Made by a program: the position numbers and the translations under genes. A DNA stretch of 64,000 nt from Stenocarpella maydis (Eukaryota > Ascomycota > Sordariomycetes > Diaporthales > Diaporthaceae). Numbering within the stretch: the stretch's first letter is position 1; each line of letters opens with the position of its first letter. The DNA lies in the NCBI GenBank assembly GCA_002270565.1, contig NQMI01000036.1, positions 62,001 through 126,000 of the forward strand. Direction: 5' to 3'. Below, piece by piece: positions 24,419 through 33,676 of the stretch. The notes beneath the pieces were generated by a model that was not told the DNA's origin, made no database searches, and saw only the letters and a list, made by a program, of their open reading frames with translations.

Positions 24419-25192
24419 TCACCCACCACGTTCCTTCCTACGTATCTCAAAAGCCCTCAGGATAGCCTTCTCCTGCGCCGCAGTCGTGAAAACAAGCGCG
24501 GTCGGATCCTTACCCTCAGCGGATCTGTCAACGATTTTCGCCCTGCACTCCTCCTCCGTGGCCCAAACATAGTCCTGGTGCTCATCCGGGTCCAGCGTCA
24601 CGATGGACGAGTCGTCCACCTCGACGATGAAGGTGAGCTTGAAGACGAACGTGCCGCGCCTCGTCTGGAACACGGCGCCTGCGGACAGGCCCTCTCCACA
24701 CCAGACGGAGGCGATGATGCGCCTGATCTTGAGCCCGCTCTCCTCCCACACTTCGCGAAACACCCCGCCTAGCACTGTCTCATCCTGGTCGACGGCTCCC
24801 CCGGGGATCTCCCACCTATTTGGCACTGCAGCACGAGGAGTCAGCTGTCAGAGAGTCAAGAAATTTTATCCTAATGTAGTGAGCACCAGGCCCTTATTTT
24901 CAGACTATTCCTGACATGGCCTAGACAAAGTCTTGCTCGTTCTCAAAAGGGCGGAACCTGTATGCGAAAGCTGCTTACTAGAGTCATGCGATGCGCGCTG
25001 CACCAGGAGGATGCGGTCTGGTAGGTCTGTTGGGTGGTGTGTGCTGAAGATTACGGCGCCGGTTGCCAGTCCCCCAATTTTTATATCGGCATTCTGGCCG
25101 AGTTTTAAGAGGTAGTCATGGATAAGGACGTTGTAGCTCGCTAGGGATGGGTCAAATGTGAAGTCAGCTGGGGGAGACGGTGGTGGAGCCAT
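24419..25192 (-). CDS. Nudix hydrolase
   Basis: Exons 25192-24979 and 24825-24419 on the minus strand (206 aa), with a 153-bp phase-1 intron at 24826-24978. The Nudix box GX5EX7REXXEEXG is intact: Gly81, Glu87, then REVWEESGL at 95-103 just after the splice junction, preceded by NRWEIPGGAV. The metal-binding glutamates are Glu96, Glu99 and Glu100. The N-terminal part has a beta-strand pattern (GGLATGAVIFST, RILLVQRA) as in short Nudix proteins. Such enzymes cleave nucleoside diphosphates linked to another group (NDP-sugars, oxidised dNTPs, cap-like compounds). The substrate is not predictable here. No targeting signal was seen, so it is probably cytosolic. Confidence 0.85.
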
Positions 25193-25723
25193 TGCGGACA
25201 GGCGACTCTGGTTGTGAGCGTACGGAGATGTTGCTGAGATGTGGAGTTTGGCAATGAAGTCAAAAGTCTTGTGTGACAGGGGATCTTGAGCAATTTAATG
25301 TAAAAAGCTAGAGGATGTGCTAGAGGATGTGCTGTGCCAATGGGCAATGCCCACCATGGATGACTGCCAGGCAGACACTTGAAGTCAGTCAGGTGCAGAG
25401 ATAATCAGCCACGGTCCCACCGCAGCGCAGCGACGACTTGAGTAATGGCGTGGACTCAGGTCCTCGAGACAGACCTTGATGTTGAAGATCCGAATTTGAA
25501 ATTTCGAAATCACCCCCCCTCCACCTTAAAAAAGAGGAAGAAATAAGGAAAGAAGAAAAGAGACACACCTATCTTGCCCATCAGCCAGGATTAAGAAAAT
25601 ATCCAGCCACAAGCTCATGGGCTAATAACATTTGAAGTGCGCCAACCACAGTGGCTGTTGACCCCTGGCCTGACATTCCTAGCCCCGCCCCCTGCCACCT
25701 ATAGCCTGTGGACTTGCATGCTT
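25193..25723. other. Intergenic spacer before the TIR element
   Basis: Holds the Nudix gene promoter and a short repeated unit near 25310-25332 (two copies of GCTAGAGGATGT). No gene seen. Confidence 0.45.
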
Positions 25724-26715
25724 TTAGGGCCAGAAGGGCAACGTAGGCCAGTGTAGTGTGTAACTTTCACGAGTGCTTTTGAGGGTGCCATTACAGTCTT
25801 GGCGTCCACGCTAGTCCTTAATTAGCAGTGTTTTGAGTGCACGAGAGGACTTTTTTAGACGCACACATCCACACTAGGCCTTAGCATATACTCTTCTTCT
25901 TGGCGTGATTTCCTATCACCACTAGCTATATTTAGTATTAATCAGCAAAATTGTGCTACTCAATAGCACCCATACTAGCTTTTCTATACTAGAGCTAAAC
26001 GGCTAGTATAGTATAGTATAGAACCCAGTATAGTGTTATAATCATACTAAACCTTTATAAGGTTCAGTAGGTAACCTGTAGGATTTATATTAGTAGAGCG
26101 GTGCAGAGGCGACATGTGACTGAGTTGCAGTATATAAAGATACTATTCACGAAGAGGGTATAATTAAAAGCTGTAAGGCTATCCAGTTAGTAAGATTAAA
26201 TACTTAGATTAACGACTAAAGAGTTTTCTGATGAATTTGTGCTATAGAATAGCATTCAGTTCAGCGTGTGTGTGTTTCGGCAGGGTTGCAGTATGGTGCT
26301 CTGAGGCGAATTGGGACGATTGACAATGGTCTGGACAACTTTGTATTGAATTAAGTTGGGCTTCTGTAAGCCCTCCTTATATACCCTCCGACGTCGTCTC
26401 ACCCCTGGGCACGCTGCGGTAGGCTCTGGTGCAAATTTGCAAATGCCGGAAAATTCGCCCTTCCAACACACCATCTTTGGTTCCAAATAACTAGCCAACC
26501 ACAGCCCTAGCAATGCCCAAATTAAGTACATACAAACTTCAGAAATCAGGCTATCTAATGCACTAAGTTATATATCTTTTGGGTAAGAAATAAGGGTAAT
26601 GCAGAGGTCTGAATTAAGGTGCAAATGCAGGCCAAAATAATCGACTCACGGCCACCAAACTCATCTTGCGTCACGCACGCACTGGGCGTACTTAGCGAAA
26701 ATCGCCTGACTCGCA

Positions 26716-26790
26716 AGTCTAGGGTAACTCCTTGCTAGAAAGTCTAGGGTAACTCCTTACAACGAAGTCTAGGGTAACTCCTTGCACGGA
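26716..26790. repeat. Three tandem copies of a 25-bp unit
   Basis: Units at 26716-26740, 26741-26765 and 26766-26790 share AGTCTAGGGTAACTCCTT and differ only at their last few bases. They lie inside the TIR element, upstream or downstream of its single frame depending on strand. Such internal repeats can be transposase-binding sites. Confidence 0.85.
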
Positions 26791-26818
26791 GTACCAACGC
26801 CCTGCTGAGCGGTTCCGT

Positions 26819-27265
26819 TTAACAAAGAGTATTACTAAAACATACTAGTCGTTTGCTAGTTAAAGAGGACTTTTTCTTATCATACTGCCTTTTTAGTAGG
26901 GGGGTCTTTAGCGCTAGCTCGCTAGCTTTCCTCTTTATAGCTACCCGGGCGGCGGGAGCTATAACCAGCGGTAGCAGCAGCAGTAATAGCAACCAGTTAA
27001 GGAGGATAGCGTCAGCTTGGCTATCATCATCAAAGGGGTTGCCATTAACCTCCCTATCAGCTTCTTCAGGCAGCAACTCATTATCATTATCATTATCATT
27101 ATTATCATTATCAGGTAATAGCTCAACAGGCTTAACACCACAAACCTCCTCCTTACCCCTGATGGCTAGGGCACTATAGGCTCCCGCTATCACAATAATA
27201 GCTTCTTTAGCACCACTAACGGGCTGGCTTAGGGCATCAGTTGCTGCCATTATATAGCAATACAA
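26819..27265 (-). CDS. 148-aa frame inside the TIR element, unknown
   Basis: Open frame with an N-terminal part containing MAATDALSQPVSGAKEAI. A simple acidic Asp/Asn run encoded by an ATTATC microsatellite follows, then a very hydrophobic stretch (NWLLLLLLLPLVIAPAA) and a basic end (KRKASELALKTPLLKRQYD). It is bracketed by the element's inverted repeats. No transposase, DNA-binding or other family was recognised. It may be a degenerate element gene or a chance frame. ATG 27265 or 27250 could be the start. Confidence 0.25.
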   Translation of the reverse strand: MYCYIMAATDALSQPVSGAKEAIIVIAGAYSALAIRGKEEVCGVKPVELLPDNDNNDNDNDNELLPEEADREVNGNPFDDDSQADAILLNWLLLLLLLPLVIAPAARVAIKRKASELALKTPLLKRQYDKKKSSLTSKRLVCFSNTLC

Positions 27266-27552
27266 GCAACGAGTTAGTAGTAGTTAATAGTAGGCTATTT
27301 CTACTACAAGTTATCCCTACTTGAAGCTAGAAATATGACTACCGCTAACGTTCAATACCAGTACCACTAGCCAGCAAGTCCTCAGCCACGAAAACACTAC
27401 GGACCATCACACGTGATAGCCACAATAGGAAGGCGGTGGTGATGTGGGCCCTTGACGAGTACTTCTCGCTTAGCTGCAGTAGCGGGCTTGGCGAGGAGGT
27501 CACTTTGCAGGGGTCTACACTACACTGGCCTACGTTGCCCTTCTGGCCCTTA

Positions 27553-29298
27553 ACCTGGAATGAAAGAGCGCACCGTGGTCCGCACCATACGATATCTGAA
27601 GTTGCAGCGACAGCTCGACAGCGTGCATCGGTTTTCTTGCACTATGGTTTCACGAAGCTGCGCTTAAGTTACCTAGTTACAAGAACAGACATCAAACCTC
27701 CACTACCAATAGCACCATGTTCTTTAGTGCTGAGTCGATCAGCTCCATTATGACATGGATACATGACGGCACCCTTGCTTACTTCACCTAGTCGAGCGAA
27801 GTTATTAGCATCGTGACGTGTTAGCGACTACATTGATTGATTCATAACCAAATTGATGGAACACTCCACCTGGGCACGGGAAAGGCTCCTCTCTTGCTAC
27901 GCCAGCCACACTTGGACAAGGTTAACGTAGGTGCGTGCGATATTCCTACCTTATTATGATACATTTTGCATCATGATCAGGCGAATACTCTTGGGACTAT
28001 ACTGGAACCACCAGTGTCACCCCGCCGAAGTGTACTCATGGGCACAATAAACAAGTGCCATTCGAGAAAATTCTATTTAGTTACTGTCGAACATACAAAC
28101 ATCAAAGCCATCTCACCGTACTGCCACCATGGGTGTACTAACTGGATTCCATCGAACAGGACTGGCCATATTCGACTTCGAAATCATGTAAAAAGTCCTT
28201 CATACTTAAGTAACCCTGCTGGCCGCTCTGAGAACACCCATCTGGTTGCTCCAGGTGATATTAAACCAGTGTCTTTAACGGACACCCCTCAATAACGACA
28301 GCGCCTTCATACAGCTTCCAATAAGCACAGTACGGCTCAATATAAGACACGGTGTGGTTTTCAAAATTCTCTTTTAATCTCTAGCAGGTTAAGAGCAGCC
28401 ACTTAGCCAGAAGTAGCATTAGCTTATGGATATTTGTGATTTAGAGGTAATTTATACTTCTGTGGCAATAGTAGTGGGCAACTACCAGCCAGCCGGGCAG
28501 TGCAGTACTGACCATAGTAACTGACTATGGGCACTGCAGCCACGTGACCCACGTACACGTATATAGACCCCTACTAGCTGTGCGGGCTACGCCCACAACA
28601 GTACAACCTCGTCCATAGCGAATTTTACTACAACCACCACAACCCACGATCGTATTGCAATACGTGACCCATCCAACAACTTCTTCATTTCTCCCTGAGG
28701 CATCCTCTATTCTTCTGAAAATTCGCCGGCCGCTCAATTTGACCACAAATCAGGTCTGTTCATGTTACACATTGATACAGTCAAGGTCAATCAGGCCCAG
28801 AGCTTTCCATCCAGGTACTACACTGTTTCCGATGTACTCGGCTAATTTGATATGCCCTGGAGGACATAGGTGCTTTCTCCATTTTCCAGTGTTTTTATTT
28901 TATTTTATTTTTCTTGGTTGATGATCCGCCATCGGGCCGTTGTTAAACCCCGGCATTTGTGAACTTCAGAAGCTCCTATAACTGAAATACACTTCGGACC
29001 TTCCGTTTTTGGCATAGCTCTAAAGACAATGATGAGTGAGTCATCCTTCCTGCGCGTATGAGTTGACTAAATTGCATGGATGAAGCACTCATGGTTTAAG
29101 AATTCGTGGTTGCACCGGGCCAGGCTCAGTTCATGACCTCCAGAAAATCAAGTGAGGGATGAACCTCTCGGTGTTCAAACTGTGAAAGCCTTTCTTAATT
29201 TAAGATTATTTTCTGTGTATAATTACCATGCAAATGTTTTACATCATTCGCACTTCTCGGCAACAAACTTAGCGAAACAAAAAACCTCAACCATAACC
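27553..29298. other. Intergenic, AT-richer, no gene seen
   Basis: Several short frames have no family content. A small perfect hairpin CCATAGTAACTGACTATGG sits at 28512-28530. The segment 28440-28700 has a repeat-like look, but I could not define ends. The promoter of the GNAT gene lies at the right edge. Confidence 0.4.
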
Positions 29299-30030
29299 AT
29301 GGGGGCAGCCATCGTTGAAGACCCCAGCATGGCTGTTTCTAATTTGTCATCAGCGAATCGCTATGTACCTACCACCACAAGCACATCTCCTGAGTACCAA
29401 CACCGCATAGCCGACATCTCTGCACGTGCTGTGCTCCATGACCCATTGAACATCCTTTTCCAGCGCGAGAAGACAGGCATGGAGGTCCCAGTCACGGCCT
29501 CACTGCTGTACGAAGCCTGCATAGTACGGACAAGAGCCAAGGTTGCTGCAGGTTCATTTGTCGTTGAGGCCGCCGGATTCGCTGCTGTTGCGTGCTGGGA
29601 GCCGCCAGAAAGCATCGGCCCCGATAGCACTGAGGAGATGTTGGAGGATCTTTCCCGCCAGAAACCGATTTTTGCAAAATTCTTGAGGGAATACGAGGAA
29701 ACACGGCGTGAGATCTTCGGGGGTCTAAGGAGATTTTGGGTGCTGAGTCTGATGGCAAGGGATCCCGATCGAGCTGATAAGGGGGCTGTCAGGGCGGTCA
29801 TCGAACCAATTGTAGCAAGGGCGCGAAGGGAGGCAACCCCACTGTGGTTGGTCGCAGGGAATGAGAGGGCGCGGGACGTGTATGGTTACTTTGGATTCCG
29901 TGTTGTCAAAATTCTGAAATGCTCTCCAACGGATAAGATGAAGGCAGATGGTAGATTGAGCGAGAAAGATCAAGGGGGGGTGCGCACGTGGTGCATGGTG
30001 GCGAACTGGCCACCTGAACAAGTGGAGTGA
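29299..30030 (+). CDS. GNAT-family N-acetyltransferase
   Basis: Single-exon frame of 243 aa from ATG 29299 (context AACCATGG). The C-terminal half has the GNAT layout: RRFWVLSLMARDP strand with the acetyl-CoA region, VRAVIEPIVARARREATPLWLVAGNERARDVYGYFGFRVV, then a closing strand. The ARDVYGYFGF element is the usual last helix and strand of fungal GNAT acetyltransferases. The N-terminal half carries the substrate side (AVLHDPLNILFQREK). The substrate is unknown; small molecules or polyamines are common in this fungal group. An in-frame extension upstream to 29152 exists but uses weak sequence. Confidence 0.72.
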   Translation: MGAAIVEDPSMAVSNLSSANRYVPTTTSTSPEYQHRIADISARAVLHDPLNILFQREKTGMEVPVTASLLYEACIVRTRAKVAAGSFVVEAAGFAAVACWEPPESIGPDSTEEMLEDLSRQKPIFAKFLREYEETRREIFGGLRRFWVLSLMARDPDRADKGAVRAVIEPIVARARREATPLWLVAGNERARDVYGYFGFRVVKILKCSPTDKMKADGRLSEKDQGGVRTWCMVANWPPEQVE

Positions 30031-31815
30031 GGCAAGCATTCACTCAATTTCCAGGCCGCCTAATCATTTGAAAATTAAATACTTACTTTGTATAGCAAAT
30101 TCGATATCGTATAAGAGGTTATTGCCCTTGGCTTGGGACCTAGCAGTCGATTGGAGGATCAGAACAGCCGTTACCTACATATGTACCTTGGCAGGTACCC
30201 GGAGCTTCGTAACTAGGTATTTAGCATGCTTAGACATGAATTCTCACTAGTAAAATAAACACACTTTGAGAGGCATCTTTGTATTAACTGATAATATTTT
30301 GGTAGAAAATGACCCTGTTAATCGTGCATGGGAAATTCGCACCTGGTCCTAAGCTGTTATTGGAATTGCTGGCAACCTTGTTAAGCATGCCTTCTTGTCA
30401 GGTAGGCCAAGATGTGCAGCATTCTGGTGCACGTTTGGATCTATGACAGCGGTGTAGTCTACTGAAATCCATTACGGAATTTCTGCCCAAAATTCGGCCG
30501 CTTGCTTACCATACCACATCTGAAAGAAACATATCAAACCTGGCCGATCTAGCCTAATGCACAATAGTACCTAGGTACTCGAAACTGATGGGTTATTTGA
30601 CACAGGCGCCGTGGTTGTTATCTGCACTTTGGGATATGAGACAAGCAGACCGGGTCTGGAATGAATCTTGCCCAAAGGCTGACTTCTTCTGACGAGGGAA
30701 GGTTTCAAGGTCACGCGCATACCTAGGTATGAGTCTATCATAGTCCTACACCTAGGCTCTAGCCTAATTAGCTGTAACTATCTGCATAAAAGAGCATTCC
30801 CCAATGTCTGATAGGTTGACGTTGAAACACAAGCTCAATTACTCCGTACTCTACCTAAGGACCACATTTCACAAGTGCTCGAAGTCACGAAGCCAGATTA
30901 GAGGCGAATTATCCACGCTATAGCCAACTACTTTAGCCACGAGCCGCAGAGAGATCATAACGATGATGACATCCCCCAAAGTGCGTAACTTTCAAGTTTA
31001 ATCAACTTTTGCGCATGAGTGGATCAAGATTTCAGTCGGCCATCAGCGACCTAAGGAAATTGACCTCAGCTTGTACATATAAATCTAGAATGAGAGGACG
31101 CTTACACCGCCGCATGATCTTTCATAAAGAGCATCACCCAACTTTCGGCGGGGTTGTGTGGGGATGATGTTGGATGTTCCTTTGCCTGAAAGAATCCACA
31201 GTCTCGAGCCTTTGGATTTTGAGAGGCGATCCTAAGCTGGAGCTGTGAAATGATCGGTCTATGTCAATAATATCCATAGTGTTCTCGAATAAACTTCAGC
31301 TGTTTTCAAGTCAAATCAGGGTTCATTATGATTTATGTCCTGACTGAAATGTTTTCTTTACGGCTCAACAGGCTTGACTTGACATTACACAACATTTCGA
31401 TTGCCCCCACTCGCGCGGAACAATTTTTTGTGGCCTATCTCTTGGCCTTCACATTGTATTTGTCAATTAATTGAATATCTTCCTTAAAAAGGCCACACAA
31501 TGGGCCGTATTCTCGGCTTTGTAACGGATTTCGATCCCCGAGATTCCTTGTAACAATGTCACAATGTCTGTATGGATCTCTTTGTATTCGTATTAGCAGG
31601 CTGACGCTTATATACCCTAAGCATCCCATCATCCTGATCTACTAAGGACACTGTATCTACAGACGGGTGTGATTTGATCTGCTTGATACCAGTGCACCGG
31701 AATCAGTTAGATTGGATGTGCGATAACTACCATTACATAGGTACGTATCTGTGGCACCAGCTTTCGAGCACACCCTTTTTGAGCAGAGACCTGGGTAATC
31801 ACGAAATCCCCGAAG
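30031..31815. other. Intergenic, three CCTAGG-type palindromes
   Basis: 1.8 kb without a supported gene. It has the perfect 12-mer GTACCTAGGTAC at 30567-30578 and the perfect 14-mer CATACCTAGGTATG at 30718-30731, which is identical to the one at 10929. A related CACCTAGGCT is near 30750. Confidence 0.5.
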
Positions 31816-32877
31816 ATGAAGTTTGGTCACGTTTTTGTCGATGGAGAAAATCAATACCTCTATGTCAGATGCCTAGCAGTCGGATTGGAAGCAAGCGCCC
31901 AACTCGTTCTCGACCTGAACACGGGCGAGTCAGTCGTTCGCAAGGTCAACAAGCGTCTTTTAGATGAGCGGGAAATAGAGAACAAAGACCCAGAAAGGAT
32001 TCTATTTCTGGTGCAGTTGCAGGCTCGCTTACGTGGTGTTCAGCCCAACACCGCCCATCTTCTTTCGGCGGAAGACGTACCGGCGGAAGACGTACCAGCA
32101 CTCCAAAGGGGAGGGGGTCGGAAACTTCGTTACCACCGTGTCAAATATTTCAAATTCTACAACGGAGGCAATCTGGGTGGACTTCGTGACGCTAGTCAAA
32201 TCAGAAGCCTCGCGCCACCGCCGCCTCTTATCTACAAGATGATTCAATAAATTGCGCAAACTTTAAGCTTCTTGTACGCGATGAAACCTTGTGTCATACA
32301 TGGTGACGCACATATTGAAAATATCTTCTTACATTAGGAGCGGGACATGTCCAAAGAGCCTGAGTTCATACTGGGTGACTTCGGTTGGTCCACAAGCGGC
32401 ACAGTTAGACCAGGCAACAAATATGGATTTCCCGTTGACATATTTCAGGTATGGATGCACACCGAGGAGTTGCTCGGCATCGGAACTGATTCTTCTTCCC
32501 AGCGCCCCCTCAGGGAGTATCTTGAGGGCGTGATCGAGCCAGAACTTCGCAGATTGGCACACGGCCCCCCTTCACTACTGCCTGACCTGAGTTACCTTCT
32601 CGAGCTCCTATCAGCCACTCCCACCATGCCTTCCCCAGACATGCGCCATTTTCTGCTTTCCCGCGAATCTCAAAGCACGCTTTCTCCGCTTCTTTACGAA
32701 ACGCAGGATGAGGCTCTGAATGCGCAGTGCATTCATGGACCGTGGCATAAGGTTTTCAACATGAGCTCTTCTACGTACCACCGTTCGATTCACGTGTACG
32801 ACAGCAACCCCGATGACTGGGTACAACTTGGTTCAACCGAGTCTGAAGATTGGAGTCTCATCCCAAACAGCACCTAG
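31816..32877 (+). pseudogene. Protein-kinase-like gene broken by two in-frame stops
   Basis: One continuous reading frame carries a fungal kinase-like protein, but TAA at 32248-32250 and TAG at 32335-32337 interrupt it. The N-part reads KFGHVFVDGENQYLYVRC, and its VLDLNTGESVVRKV could be the ATP-lysine strand. After the first stop comes AQTLSFLYAMKPCVIHGDAH with IEN (catalytic loop HGDxxxxN, as in aminoglycoside-kinase-like folds). After the second stop come FILGDFGWS (DFG metal-binding motif) and a C-lobe ending at 32877. No GT-AG intron can remove either stop without cutting core motifs. Both stops sit where one C-to-T or G-to-A change from Gln or Trp would create them. A 15-bp perfect tandem duplication at 32066-32095 doubles an EDVPA unit. 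The final stop lies inside ACCTAGGTAA. Confidence 0.7.
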
Positions 32878-33676
32878 GTAAGTAGATACCGAGATGTCTT
32901 AGTTAGGTAATAGTATAATTGTTTCTAGCTACTTAGAAATACAGTATAGGATTATACCATCCTTACAATGAAAAATGGTCCGTCTCTATTTTTATTAATT
33001 CTACCACAGCGACTCCGAAACAATTCTTTGTTTACCCTTTAGGGGTCCTCAGACTACCTAGGTACAGCTATGAGCTGCTTGAATCACAATAGTAAAACTA
33101 TAGAGTTCATTCAAACCTACAAGATTCATCCATGCCATAAATGAGTTTCAGAGGCAGAGGCGCGCGCATGTTTTCTCCTCTTTGACCTGCTGTTCCAACA
33201 GGTCACAGCTAGAGCTTCTTGTATACACCGGCTTGGCCGGTAGTGTCGGCTAACCAACCAAAGGGCAACTTCAGGCCCCATCGAAAGGCATTATGTTAAG
33301 CACAGTCTACCTAGGTAGGGTTTTTGAGGCTAGGACTTGGTTCTCATATTACTTTGCCTTCATGTTTGCAGGATGAATTGTATTCGGAGGAAGCCCCTCA
33401 AGTGGCTGTTATCTCAACCCCCCTCACCCCTCCTGGGCAAGATCACCCGTGATTCGCGCGTTTGTTTGTTTTCGCCTTAGTCTCAGCAGCTGAAATAGCA
33501 CTCCAATACTGTCTTGTCAACCTCGGCCCCCACATCTAGTGCACCGTATCACCATGCTTCACCAAGACACGATTCATGGGCACCACCAAGCCACTCCATC
33601 CAAGTTGTCACTGTCTCCATTATCTGGACCTGCAGGATCTTATCTTTATTGCTCTACTGCTTCCTTAACCTTAACC
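32878..33676. other. Intergenic, ACCTAGGTA palindromes
   Basis: Contains ACCTAGGTAC at 33056-33065 and ACCTAGGTAG at 33309-33318. It should hold the promoter of the acyl-CoA dehydrogenase gene. No gene seen. Confidence 0.5.

Larger units (their letters stand above)
25727..27549. mobile_element. 1.8-kb non-autonomous DNA transposon, PIF/Harbinger-like
   Basis: The outer 33 bases (25727-25759) are a perfect reverse complement of 27517-27549. The ends read GGGCCAGAAGGG inward. TTA lies immediately outside both ends (25724-25726 and 27550-27552), fitting a 3-bp target duplication. GG-starting ends with a TTA/TAA target are typical of PIF/Harbinger elements. The 1.82-kb interior is too short for an autonomous Harbinger. 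It has AT-rich TAGTATA-type sequence (25940-26230), a 25-bp triplicated repeat (26716-26790) and one 148-codon frame on the minus strand. No DDE transposase motif was recognised. Confidence 0.72.

Noticed and set aside
25940..26260. TTGTGCTA...AATAGCA seen twice (25950 and 26236) as possible ends of a nested insertion
   Set aside because: Only a short imperfect match, no target duplication; it lies within the larger element and may be chance in AT-rich DNA.
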